A stretch of 32,628 bases of DNA from Rickettsia typhi (GTDB lineage: Bacteria; Pseudomonadota; Alphaproteobacteria; Rickettsiales; JABSSG01), in assembly GCA_945877755.1 (NCBI GenBank), contig CAMCSP010000006.1:1-32628 (forward strand), given 5' to 3'. The translations under genes and the position numbers were made by a program. Below the pieces are notes generated by a model that saw only the letters and a program-made list of their open reading frames with translations, had not been told where the DNA came from and made no database searches. Below, piece by piece: positions 21,664 through 30,730 of the stretch. Each line of letters opens with the position of its first letter. The stretch's first letter is position 1.

Positions 21664-21678
21664 TTAATAATTTTTTAA
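21664..21678 (+). promoter_or_regulatory. Candidate CtrA binding site TTAA-N7-TTAA overlapping the ctrA Shine-Dalgarno
   Basis: TTAA TAATTTT TTAA, immediately followed by GGAG (AAGGAG SD at 21677-21682). Confidence 0.3.
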
Positions 21679-21690
21679 GGAGAATAAAAC

Positions 21691-22416
21691 ATGAGAGTGC
21701 TGTTAGTTGAAGATGACAAAACCACAGCCAGATCTATAGAGCTTGCTCTTGCCTCGGAGGGTATCATATGTGATACAGCTGAGTTGGGCGAAGAAGGTCT
21801 GGAAGTAGGGAAACTTTATGACTATGATTTAATAATCTTAGATTTAATGTTACCAGACATCGATGGCTATGAAGTATTATTGAGGCTACGCTCTGCAAAA
21901 GTAAAAATTCCTATTCTTATCTTATCAGGATTATCAGGATCCGAACAAAAAATCAAAGGCTTGGGATTTGGTGCTGATGATTACCTAACAAAACCTTTTA
22001 ATCGTGGTGAGCTAATCGCTCGTATTCAAGCTATTGTTAGACGTTCAAAAGGACACTCCGAATCTGTAATTCGTTTTGACAAAGTGTGCGTAAACCTTGA
22101 TAATAGAACTGTTGAAGTTGATGCAAAAACTGTGCACTTAACCAGCAAAGAATATGCAATTCTAGAATTGCTATCTATGCGCAAAGGTACTGTTTTGACT
22201 AAGGAAATGTTTTTGAACCACTTATATGGTGGCATTGACGAACCTGAATTAAAAATTATTGACGTATTTATATGTAAATTACGTAAAAAACTATATGATG
22301 CATCTGGTGGTAGAAATTATATTGAAACCGTATGGGGAAGAGGTTACATGCTAAGAGAATTCACTGATGAGATACAAGATCATCACACTCAAAGCCATGA
22401 AAAAGTTGAAAACTAA
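21691..22416 (+). CDS. ctrA: Cell cycle transcriptional regulator CtrA (OmpR/PhoB-type response regulator)
   Basis: [66 protein letters not shown]-terminal winged helix [13 protein letters not shown]...[22 protein letters not shown] 8 nt upstream. Confidence 0.94.
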   Translation: MRVLLVEDDKTTARSIELALASEGIICDTAELGEEGLEVGKLYDYDLIILDLMLPDIDGYEVLLRLRSAKVKIPILILSGLSGSEQKIKGLGFGADDYLTKPFNRGELIARIQAIVRRSKGHSESVIRFDKVCVNLDNRTVEVDAKTVHLTSKEYAILELLSMRKGTVLTKEMFLNHLYGGIDEPELKIIDVFICKLRKKLYDASGGRNYIETVWGRGYMLREFTDEIQDHHTQSHEKVEN

Positions 22417-22441
22417 AATAACAATTTCATTTTCTAATCTG

Positions 22442-22471
22442 AAAGCCCCGTTTTTAATGGGGCTTTTATTT
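22442..22471 (+). terminator. Rho-independent terminator downstream of ctrA
   Basis: AAAGCCCC-GTTTTTAAT-GGGGCTTTTATTTT. Confidence 0.9.
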
Positions 22472-22484
22472 TAAAATAGTTTTT

Positions 22485-23210
22485 ATGAACGACTCAAAGC
22501 AACCACTAATTCATTGCCATGAAATATCTTATATCCATGGTAATAACAAAATTCTGGACAATATAAGTCTTGAGGTCTTACCAAGAAGTATTGTAACTAT
22601 CATCGGTCCGAATGGTGGTGGGAAAACTACTTTACTAAAAATATTATTAGGTATATTAAAGCCAAGCACTGGTAAAATTTACAGAAAAAAAAATACTAGA
22701 GTCGGCTATATGCCTCAAAAAATTATTTTCAATAAGCAACTTCCCCTAACCGTACGTAATTTCTTGTTTTTGAACTATAACATTGATTATAGTAACGTTG
22801 ATGTTTTCAAGATTATCTCATACACAAGCCTCACTAATATACTTGATCAACAAGTACATGATATCTCAGGTGGAGAATTGCAAAGGCTAATGCTAGCCAA
22901 AGCATTGCTGCATAATCCTGATTTAATGATTTTAGATGAGCCTTTACAAGGATTAGACATCAAAGGACAAAATGACTTTTATTTATTGCTAGAGAAAATC
23001 AGACTTGAACAAAAAATAAGTATGGTTATGGTATCTCACGATCTACATACAGTGATGAGATCAACCAATCATGTTATTTGTTTAAATAAACATATTTGTT
23101 GCCAAGGTCTCCCTAAAACTATTCAGAAACAATCTTATGACAACCTGTTTGGTTTACCAATAGACACAACCTTAGCCTATTACAAACACCATCATGAGGA
23201 TATTAAATAA
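22485..23210 (+). CDS. znuC: Zinc ABC transporter ATP-binding protein
   Basis: GPNGGGKTTLLKILLG, DISGGELQRLMLAKALLHNPDLMILDEPLQGLD; adjacent permease gene. Confidence 0.88.
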   Translation: MNDSKQPLIHCHEISYIHGNNKILDNISLEVLPRSIVTIIGPNGGGKTTLLKILLGILKPSTGKIYRKKNTRVGYMPQKIIFNKQLPLTVRNFLFLNYNIDYSNVDVFKIISYTSLTNILDQQVHDISGGELQRLMLAKALLHNPDLMILDEPLQGLDIKGQNDFYLLLEKIRLEQKISMVMVSHDLHTVMRSTNHVICLNKHICCQGLPKTIQKQSYDNLFGLPIDTTLAYYKHHHEDIK

Positions 23211-24004
23211 TGATATTGCTTAATGACTTCATGATTTATGCTTTAATCTGCGGCATTGCAATTGCCTTATCTATGTGCCCGATAGGATGTGTAGTTTTGT
23301 GGAAAAGAATGACCTTCCTTGGCGATGCCATTGCCCACTCCGCAACTTTAGGAGTAGTGCTTGGAATTATTTTGAGTATTAATACCACTTACACTGTCTT
23401 ATTAGTAAGTATATTATTCGTATTAACTATAATATATCTTAAAAAACAGCACACTAATGACACGTTAATTGCTATTTTCTCGCACAGCTTCTTAGCAATT
23501 GGGTTATTAATCATCTCTGTTGTAAAATATATTCGCATTGACATTATGTCTTATCTCTTTGGTGATCTGTTAATGGTAGATCTAAACGATATCATTATAA
23601 TCTCAACTCTTACTATTTTCATTTTACTATGGCTATGCTTTAGATGGAAATTACTACTTAGCGCTGCTATTAATGAAGATATGGCAATGGTTGAAGGCAT
23701 AAACACCAAAGCGATTGAGCTTGAGTTTATGTTAATTATGGCGGTTTTAATCAGCCTTTCTATTAAGATAGTGGGAATACTGCTAATCTCTTCAATGTTA
23801 GTGATACCAGCTGCTACTGCTCGCAACCTCAGCCACACTCCTAAACAGATGATGCTTTATGCTACTGTTTTCGGTGTTCTTTCGGTAACTTCAGGAATGA
23901 TTATCTCAGCCATGTTTGACACCCCATCCGGCCCAGCCATAGTCATAAGTGCTGTGTGTGTGTTCGCCGTGTCATTGTTTACAACAAAATATCGCACCAC
24001 CTAG
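23210..24004 (+). CDS. znuB: Zinc ABC transporter permease
   Basis: ABC-3 family permease (MCPIGCVVLWKRMTFLGDAIAHSATLGVVLG; KIVGILLISSMLVIPAATARNLS), start overlaps the znuC stop. Confidence 0.88.
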   Translation: MILLNDFMIYALICGIAIALSMCPIGCVVLWKRMTFLGDAIAHSATLGVVLGIILSINTTYTVLLVSILFVLTIIYLKKQHTNDTLIAIFSHSFLAIGLLIISVVKYIRIDIMSYLFGDLLMVDLNDIIIISTLTIFILLWLCFRWKLLLSAAINEDMAMVEGINTKAIELEFMLIMAVLISLSIKIVGILLISSMLVIPAATARNLSHTPKQMMLYATVFGVLSVTSGMIISAMFDTPSGPAIVISAVCVFAVSLFTTKYRTT

Positions 24005-24133
24005 AGTCTACAAAAATATGGGACAAATATTGATTTATTATCCGCACAACTCCAAAAATTAAACTTCTAGCTCTAGAGATTTCAATACCGCAGAAAAGAT
24101 ATACATTATAACCTACGAGTTCTTGAATACTGA

Positions 24134-24192
24134 TAAAGCTGATCTCTTTTTTACGGATAACACAAGAAAAGCAAGAGAACTAATCAGCTTTA
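24134..24192. repeat. Imperfect inverted repeat spanning the yihY stop codon
   Basis: TAAAGCTGATCTCTT (24134-24148) complementary to AAGAGA (24173-24178) + TCAGCTTTA (24184-24192): 15 bp stem with 5-nt bulge and 24-nt loop. Confidence 0.6.
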
Positions 24193-25049
24193 AAACGTCT
24201 CTGCGCAAATAGTCGATTAAACTCCGCACCGAAAATCAGCGTTAGGTTAAATATATATAAGAAAATCAGTGTGATGATAATACTAGCTAAGCCGCCATAC
24301 ATAACGCTCACCTGATTGAAATTAATCATATAAAAAGAAAGCGAGTTACCACTAATTATCCATAAAATTATCGTTATAATTGCCCCTGGTATCGTAGAAA
24401 CAAAACTTATTTTAGCACTAGTTAGAGTATAATACATAGTCGAAACTATTAAGAGCAAAACTAGATTACCCCACAAATAAGTAAATTGATTATTAAAAAT
24501 TGGATATTGCACAATGTTTGGTATTTTTGGCAAAAATTTTGGAATAATCACAAAAACCGTAATAGTTGCTATAATAGCAAAAATAATCACTAAAAACTGT
24601 ACTACACTAGTTAACCTACTTCGCAAATATGCTGGTTTGTTACGCACAAGATATATTTTATTGAATATTGATTTCAACGCTTCTATAGAAGAAGACGCAG
24701 TCCATATCGCTCCGATCAAAGCTAGATTCATAAGACTGCTTGGTGGGCCATTCGCAATTTCATTAATTTGTTTACCAAATGTATCTAAAACATAGTGTGG
24801 TAAATAAGATAACACTATATTGAAAAAATCTATACCAAATTTAGTCTCATCCACTAAACTAATCATTGCAAAAAAAATAAATATAAATGGAAATACGGAA
24901 AGCACATTAAGATATGTCAGGTAGCCTGCATATTCTATCGCTTCATGCCTTATCAAATTATAAATACACTGATAGAAGATATTATTTTTTATAATGTCAA
25001 AAAATTTGCCATTCATAAGCATCATATATTTTGTAAATGTTTTGGACAT
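24180..25049 (-). CDS. YihY/BrkB (UPF0761, 'ribonuclease BN'-like) integral membrane protein
   Basis: YAGYLTYLNVLSVFPFIFIFFAM, WTASSSIEALKSIFNKIY, VSVMYGGLASIIITLIFLYIFNLTLIFGAEFNRLFAQRR. Confidence 0.9.
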   Translation of the reverse strand: MSKTFTKYMMLMNGKFFDIIKNNIFYQCIYNLIRHEAIEYAGYLTYLNVLSVFPFIFIFFAMISLVDETKFGIDFFNIVLSYLPHYVLDTFGKQINEIANGPPSSLMNLALIGAIWTASSSIEALKSIFNKIYLVRNKPAYLRSRLTSVVQFLVIIFAIIATITVFVIIPKFLPKIPNIVQYPIFNNQFTYLWGNLVLLLIVSTMYYTLTSAKISFVSTIPGAIITIILWIISGNSLSFYMINFNQVSVMYGGLASIIITLIFLYIFNLTLIFGAEFNRLFAQRRFKAD

Positions 25050-25357
25050 GAGATACCTATAATAACAATTAAATCAAATCTTACATCCTTACTTTGATAC
25101 TTTGGATGATTTGCCAGAAACAACGAAGCTGCATTTCGTATACGCTTTATTTGTTTTTGCTGCACCAAATCATACCCAACATCACTAGCTCTAGCCTTCA
25201 CTTCTATAAATGCAATCACATTATTTCTAAGAGCAATAATATCAATCTCACCGAAATAATTTCGATGCCGTATAGCTATGATCTTATACATTTTTAATTT
25301 CAGTATCAAGACTGATAAATATTCAGCAATTACACCAAATTTATACGTTGAAAGCAT
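25022..25357 (-). CDS. yraN: YraN family (UPF0102) putative endonuclease
   Basis: KFGVIAEYLSVLILKLKMYKIIAIRHRNYFGEIDIIALRNNVIAFIEVKAR (GEIDII...FVEVK-type nuclease core). Confidence 0.88.
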   Translation of the reverse strand: MLSTYKFGVIAEYLSVLILKLKMYKIIAIRHRNYFGEIDIIALRNNVIAFIEVKARASDVGYDLVQQKQIKRIRNAASLFLANHPKYQSKDVRFDLIVIIGISCPKHLQNI

Positions 25358-25362
25358 TTAAA

Positions 25363-26748
25363 CTATCTATGACTAGCTAAAAATTCTTTTACAAAATTAC
25401 AGAATGCTCGGCCCCTCTCCTCAAAATCTTTCCACTGATCCCATGACGCACAAGCTGGTGAAAGTAAAATAATAACATCTTGAGATGAATCATCTATTAA
25501 AGCCATCTCTGTAGCAAGCTTAAAGGCATTAACCAAATTTTGAGCTTTAGTATAAGGAATTAGATTTCTCATCGTCTCTGCAAATTCTTCTTGTGCGTCA
25601 CCAATAATAAACGCGTGTTTTACACGATTAAACAAAGGAGCTAAACTTTTAATTCCTTCAGTTTTTGGCTGACCACCAACTATCCAATATATGTTTTTTG
25701 TAAAAGATAATAATGCTTTCTCTGTAGACTCAGCATTAGTTCCTTTACTATCATTAAAAAAAACAATGTTTTTATATCGATCAACAAATTGCAAGCGATG
25801 ATCCAAGCCAGGAAAAGAAATAATTGCATTAATTATCTGCTGCGAGTTCAGCTCAAGAAATTGGGCAGCTCCATAACTAGCTGCGATATTTTCAGCATTA
25901 TGATCACCTTTCAAGTGCGATAAAGATGGTAAAGCAATGGAAATATCTTTAAATTCAAGTTGCTGATTGATAATACTAATTCCATCTTCCAGTTTTTGTT
26001 TAGTAGAAATAGGAATAATAGTACCAATTTTTTTCTCTGATTTTAAACGATGATAGATTTCTTTAGTGATTGGATTATCTACTGAAATAATCGCACAATC
26101 TTGTTTTGATTGGTTATTAAAAATGTTACATTTAGCTTTAATATAATTTCCCATATTATTATGACGTTCTAAATGATCTGGAGTAATATTAAGCAAAACT
26201 GATATGTTAAAATGACAATCATTGTTTTCAAGCAATTCAAGCTGATATGATGATGCTTCAATTACATAAACCCCTTCTTTTTGTAGTGGCGCTAAAGCCA
26301 ACGCACCTATGCCTATATTACCCCCGACCTCTGTTTTAACTTTGTTAGTTTTTAATATATGACCTATTAAGGCAGTAGTAGTAGATTTACCATTAGTGCC
26401 AGTAATCACAATAAATTTTGCTAAATTATTAGCTTTATAAAGCAATGCAATATCACAAATTATTGGTATGTGGTGAGCGCGCAATATTGCCACTAACGGA
26501 TGTGGTCTAGGGAATGTAGTAGGAATTCCTGGGCTAATTACTAAACAATCAATCTCTAACCATTTTTTATCATTAATGTCCACGAGAACAACTCCAGGAA
26601 ATTGTTCTAATAGTTTATTTTTTGTTTGCTCATTATCATCCCAAGCAATAAAACTAATATGATTTTTTATCAAAAATTCAACGGTAGCAATACCAGATCT
26701 AGCAAGTCCTAAAACTCCATAAAGTTTTTTGTTAAGATTACTTTTCAT
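25363..26748 (-). CDS. murD: UDP-N-acetylmuramoylalanine-D-glutamate ligase
   Basis: GVLGLARSGIATVEFL, VITGTNGKSTTTALIGHIL, NITPDHLERHNNMGNYIKAK, NDSKGTNAESTEKAL, LLSPACASWDQWKDFEERGRAFCNFV. Start set to MKSNLNKK at 26748 (track ORF extends into the upstream gene). Confidence 0.95.
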   Translation of the reverse strand: MKSNLNKKLYGVLGLARSGIATVEFLIKNHISFIAWDDNEQTKNKLLEQFPGVVLVDINDKKWLEIDCLVISPGIPTTFPRPHPLVAILRAHHIPIICDIALLYKANNLAKFIVITGTNGKSTTTALIGHILKTNKVKTEVGGNIGIGALALAPLQKEGVYVIEASSYQLELLENNDCHFNISVLLNITPDHLERHNNMGNYIKAKCNIFNNQSKQDCAIISVDNPITKEIYHRLKSEKKIGTIIPISTKQKLEDGISIINQQLEFKDISIALPSLSHLKGDHNAENIAASYGAAQFLELNSQQIINAIISFPGLDHRLQFVDRYKNIVFFNDSKGTNAESTEKALLSFTKNIYWIVGGQPKTEGIKSLAPLFNRVKHAFIIGDAQEEFAETMRNLIPYTKAQNLVNAFKLATEMALIDDSSQDVIILLSPACASWDQWKDFEERGRAFCNFVKEFLASHR

Positions 26749-27313
26749 TTTTCTTTTTTTGAACTTTAATAACCGCAGTTCCAGCAATAAAATCATGTAA
26801 AGCGCGTTTGTTTTTATTGAAGACAACACAAAACATACCAAGGCCAAGCGGTATAAAAGAAATAGGGTAAGCAAGTAATCTTGTAATAAATTGTAATTTT
26901 GTAGGCTTTCCTAAAGTTTTATTATCAACGACCCTTAAAGACATAAACATTTTACCTGGAGTTGCTTGTCTTTTTACCCAAAAAATAAAAGTAAGAATGG
27001 CCAGTATAAAAAGAGGAAGAAATTGCTCTATTAACAATCCACCGAGACCATAAGTACTTGATACATTATTAAAACTGTCAAAAATCGTACCCAAACTAGG
27101 TTGGTTAGATTCTGAACTAGCTTCAAGCTTTTGCTGGATATCCATAGACATCATTTGGCTTGGGCTTGGTTTGCCTTGATAAATCAATTTTAAAATTATG
27201 TTTTCTAAAGGCGTCCAAATCACAATCAGTAAAAATAAGTCTACCATTCCAGCAAATAATCTACGATTCAAAGAAGCATATATAGTGTCATTTTTTTTCT
27301 TCTTCCAAAACAT
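26738..27313 (-). CDS. RDD family membrane protein
   Basis: RLFAGMVDLFLLIVIW...KRQATPGKMFMSLRVVDNKT...ALHDFIAGTAVI. Confidence 0.85.
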   Translation of the reverse strand: MFWKKKKNDTIYASLNRRLFAGMVDLFLLIVIWTPLENIILKLIYQGKPSPSQMMSMDIQQKLEASSESNQPSLGTIFDSFNNVSSTYGLGGLLIEQFLPLFILAILTFIFWVKRQATPGKMFMSLRVVDNKTLGKPTKLQFITRLLAYPISFIPLGLGMFCVVFNKNKRALHDFIAGTAVIKVQKKKNEK

Positions 27314-27325
27314 TACATCACCTCA

Positions 27326-28183
27326 TTATTTTAGTGTAGTTAACTTAATCCAGTAATTTGGAAACATTACCTGAAGAGATTTTAAAGCCGTTTCCGCCTG
27401 TTGTATATTGGTAAACAGTCCAAAACAAGTTGATCCACTTCCAGACATACGACTCAGCTCACAACCTTCAAAACCAGCCAAAGTATTTACTATATTACTT
27501 AGCGAAGGTGCTAGTTGTAAAGAGTTGAAATATAAATCATTTTGAGTTTGTTTTAAAAAGCTAATTAATGTTTGATTATCGAAAGAATATTGATGATATA
27601 TTTGTGATTTATAATACTCCTCCAAACCCATTTTAAATATTTCAGGAGTGGATATAAAAATACCTGGATTAATTAATATAGCATAAATACTTGGAAATTC
27701 TTTTACAGGAGTAAGAATTTCGCCAATACCATTAAAATATAAAGCTTGATTAACAGTAAACATCGGCACATCTGCACCTATGACTTTACAAATTGATATC
27801 AGCTCTGCATTAGGAATTGATAAGTTCCACAATTCACATAATAGCTTTATAACAGTAGCAGCATTGCTTGAACCGCCTCCAATACCAGATGCAATTGGTA
27901 AGTTTTTGGTTAGACTTATTTTAGCTAAAGGTGGTTTGTGATATTTCTGACTTAATAAATTAACTGTGCGAGTAATAATATTTTCATTTGTAGCCAATTG
28001 ATTAGCAAAAGGTCCATTAATAACAAGTTGGTATTGATCAGATAGCTCAACATTAATTATATCATAGACATCATTTGTAAATGCCACAAGGCTATCTAAC
28101 TCATGATAGCCATCCTTTCTCTTGCCCATAATATGCAAAAAAAGATTGATCTTAGCTAATGATTTGGCTTGAAAAACAGTCAT
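27326..28183 (-). CDS. ispE: 4-diphosphocytidyl-2-C-methyl-D-erythritol kinase
   Basis: AKSLAKINLFLHIMGKRKDGYHELDSL, LPIASGIGGGSSNAATVIKLL, GADVPMF, SRMSGSGSTCFGLF (GHMP kinase motifs). Confidence 0.95.
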   Translation of the reverse strand: MTVFQAKSLAKINLFLHIMGKRKDGYHELDSLVAFTNDVYDIINVELSDQYQLVINGPFANQLATNENIITRTVNLLSQKYHKPPLAKISLTKNLPIASGIGGGSSNAATVIKLLCELWNLSIPNAELISICKVIGADVPMFTVNQALYFNGIGEILTPVKEFPSIYAILINPGIFISTPEIFKMGLEEYYKSQIYHQYSFDNQTLISFLKQTQNDLYFNSLQLAPSLSNIVNTLAGFEGCELSRMSGSGSTCFGLFTNIQQAETALKSLQVMFPNYWIKLTTLK

Positions 28184-30078
28184 AATTTAATCTTCTTCTT
28201 AATTAAAGCTACACAACCACCAAAAACCATAAACCCAACTCCCAACCAAATTGAACTGATAAATGGCTTATACTGCAATCTCACAATAACTTTATTGCCT
28301 GGCAAAATTTCACCTATAGTAGCGTATAAATCGCTAAAAAATGAGTAATATATGGAGCTTTCTGTAGTAAAAATATTTTCGACTGGATAGAACCTTGTTT
28401 CAGGATACAAAACAGCTAACTCCATATTATTATTATCGCATACAACCAAAGTAGCCTGTCTAGACAAGAAATTATCATTATTTTTATAGTTAATCTCTTT
28501 GAGCTGAATATGATAATTAGCAAATTCAATGATTTCTTTTGTTTTTACCATTATTCTAACTTCTTGCTGCCACGTACTATTCAAAGCAATAGATATAACA
28601 ACCATAACCAAACCAATGTGGCTTAAAAACATTGGCACCACATTATGAAAATACGAATTAGACATAACCAAACTTTTAATAAAATGTACAATTAAATTAA
28701 TGCCAGCAAAATATGAAAACACTAGAATTAGTAAAATAAAATTTGAATCTATTGGCTTATATAAATAAGTAGCAAAGGCACATAACATAGCTGAAATAAA
28801 CAGTATTATCCAAGATGTTATCTGGCATCTAACTTCATCGCTTCCCCATTTTAAAAATGCAAAAACTGAGGTTAATATTAGCAAAGGAATTATACTAGCT
28901 TTAAGTATCGCTATATAATACACCTCGCTAATTACCACAACTTTATCATAAAAAAATTCATAACTAATCGGATATAAAATACCCACCAATATCGCTACTG
29001 CAATAAATAATAATAAAATATTATTTGCAATCATGCCTGCATCTTTACTAAAATTATAAGTAATTTCTCTGCTCTTAATTCTGTGAGCATTTTTATAGAA
29101 AATTATAATCCCTATAACTACGCTCAGAAAAAGCATACCAAAAATAAAAGTTCCTTTTGCAGTATCTAATGCAAAACTATGTACTGATGTCACTATTCCT
29201 GAACGTACCAAAAAAGTGGCAAAAATTGTTAGAATAAAAGTCAGAATCGCCAATAATAACGACCAAGATTTTAAAACCCCTCTGATAGATGAAAGTTTTA
29301 TAGAATGAAGTAAAGCAGTTGAAGATAACCACGGTAATAACGAAGCATTCTCTACTGGATCCCAGAACCAAAAGCCTCCCCATCCAAGTTCTCGATAAGC
29401 CCACCAACTCCCAAGCCCTATGCCTGCAGTTAGACATAGCCATGGAATTATCACCCATGGCTTAAAATTATCAAACCAATCTTTGTCAACACCACCATTT
29501 AATAATGCTATAATCGCTATAGAAAATCCAAGAGAAAAGCTTACTAACCCAAGATATAAAGTTGGTGGATGAATCAACAATCCAAAATCTTGGAGCAATG
29601 GATTTAGACCTCTTCCAACTGGGAAATATTCTTGCGTAGGAGCAAAAGCATTAGAATTAATCAGAATAAAAGAAAGAAGACAAAATAAGATTGCGGATTG
29701 AATAGTAAGAATTTTTGCAGCATCTAACTTCGAAAAATTATTGCAATATAAGAACAACATATTAAACATAGAAAACAACCAAATCCAAAGTAACATCGAA
29801 CCTTCGTGATTAGCCCATACTCCACTTATCTTATAAAGTAATGGCTTAGTTTCATGTGAATAATTTACCACTATATTAAGGGAGTAATCAGTAATAACAA
29901 AAGCATAGACTAATAAAATAAAAGCAAATGATAAGAAGATGAAAGTAAGATCTGTGTAGAATTTTATATACTTTACAATTGATACTTTACCCTTCATCAA
30001 CCCAAAAAGACTAAAGAATGATACCGCATTAATTAGCAGTACAATATATAAAATGGAATTGCCAAAAATTGGGGTCAT
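28180..30078 (-). CDS. ccmF: Cytochrome c-type biogenesis protein CcmF
   Basis: VWANHEGSMLLWIW, LGLGSWWAYRELGWGGFWFWDPVENASLLPWL (WWD domain), LLIHPPTLYLGLV. Confidence 0.96.
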   Translation of the reverse strand: MTPIFGNSILYIVLLINAVSFFSLFGLMKGKVSIVKYIKFYTDLTFIFLSFAFILLVYAFVITDYSLNIVVNYSHETKPLLYKISGVWANHEGSMLLWIWLFSMFNMLFLYCNNFSKLDAAKILTIQSAILFCLLSFILINSNAFAPTQEYFPVGRGLNPLLQDFGLLIHPPTLYLGLVSFSLGFSIAIIALLNGGVDKDWFDNFKPWVIIPWLCLTAGIGLGSWWAYRELGWGGFWFWDPVENASLLPWLSSTALLHSIKLSSIRGVLKSWSLLLAILTFILTIFATFLVRSGIVTSVHSFALDTAKGTFIFGMLFLSVVIGIIIFYKNAHRIKSREITYNFSKDAGMIANNILLLFIAVAILVGILYPISYEFFYDKVVVISEVYYIAILKASIIPLLILTSVFAFLKWGSDEVRCQITSWIILFISAMLCAFATYLYKPIDSNFILLILVFSYFAGINLIVHFIKSLVMSNSYFHNVVPMFLSHIGLVMVVISIALNSTWQQEVRIMVKTKEIIEFANYHIQLKEINYKNNDNFLSRQATLVVCDNNNMELAVLYPETRFYPVENIFTTESSIYYSFFSDLYATIGEILPGNKVIVRLQYKPFISSIWLGVGFMVFGGCVALIKKKIKL

Positions 30079-30079
30079 C

Positions 30080-30508
30080 TTAGTTATTTTTACAAGTATC
30101 TTGGTCTATAGCTGCTTTGTATAGTTCTCTAGGAATATATTTCTCATCATGCTTTGCCAACAATGTTGTGGCTTTTAACGTACCATGCTCCATCTTCCCA
30201 GTTGCAATAATACCCTGCCCTTCACGAAATAAATCAGGCAGTACTCCATCATATTCAACGTTAACATCATATTTACAATCAGTAAGCACAAACTCTATAA
30301 TAAGCTTGCTCTTGTTAACGCTGCCCTTCTTGATCAAACCACCTACCCTAATAGTTTTATCTTGAGTATTAGCAGATGCTTTTACTTCTGTAGGAGTCAT
30401 AAAAAACATTATGTTTTTACTTAACGTATTTAATAGAATGCTAACAGATGAAATTAAAATTAACCCTAAAAATGTGATAAAAATGACACGCTTATTTATT
30501 TTTTTCAT
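30080..30508 (-). CDS. ccmE: Cytochrome c-type biogenesis heme chaperone CcmE
   Basis: IRVGGLIKKGSV, FVLTDCKYDVNVEYDGVLPDLFREGQGIIATG, LLAKHDEKYIP (heme-binding His region). Confidence 0.94.
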   Translation of the reverse strand: MKKINKRVIFITFLGLILISSVSILLNTLSKNIMFFMTPTEVKASANTQDKTIRVGGLIKKGSVNKSKLIIEFVLTDCKYDVNVEYDGVLPDLFREGQGIIATGKMEHGTLKATTLLAKHDEKYIPRELYKAAIDQDTCKNN

Positions 30509-30641
30509 TAGAATTATTTAAAATATCACTCAATCTTAATTTAGTACGATAAAAAGCCGTGATGTTTTTAAAAGTCAGCCCTATAATAACCACGAAGAAA
30601 ACAGTATATGATAAATATATTATAAAATTATACTTTTCCAT
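30492..30641 (-). CDS. ccmD: CcmD-like small membrane protein (not in the ORF track)
   Basis: 49 aa: MEKYNFIIYLSYTVFFVVIIGLTFKNITAFYRTKLRLSDILNNSNEKNK. Single TM preceded by YLSY and followed by basic residues, as in CcmD; overlaps the ccmE start by 17 nt. Confidence 0.7.
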   Translation of the reverse strand: MEKYNFIIYLSYTVFFVVIIGLTFKNITAFYRTKLRLSDILNNSNEKNK

Positions 30642-30730
30642 TTTTTAAATTATTGCACTTTATAGTTGTAATAAGTATAAGATACATGAAGGAAGTAATA
30701 ATTGCACTAAAAAAATAATAAGAGGTGTTT

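Noticed and set aside
26749-26874. N-terminal 42-residue extension of the MurD ORF
   Set aside because: Lies in the RDD gene coding sequence; the MurD homologous region starts at MKSNLNKKLYGVLG.
29177-29458. ORF 29177..29458 (minus, alternate frame)
   Set aside because: Alternate frame within ccmF, which has full-length family motifs.
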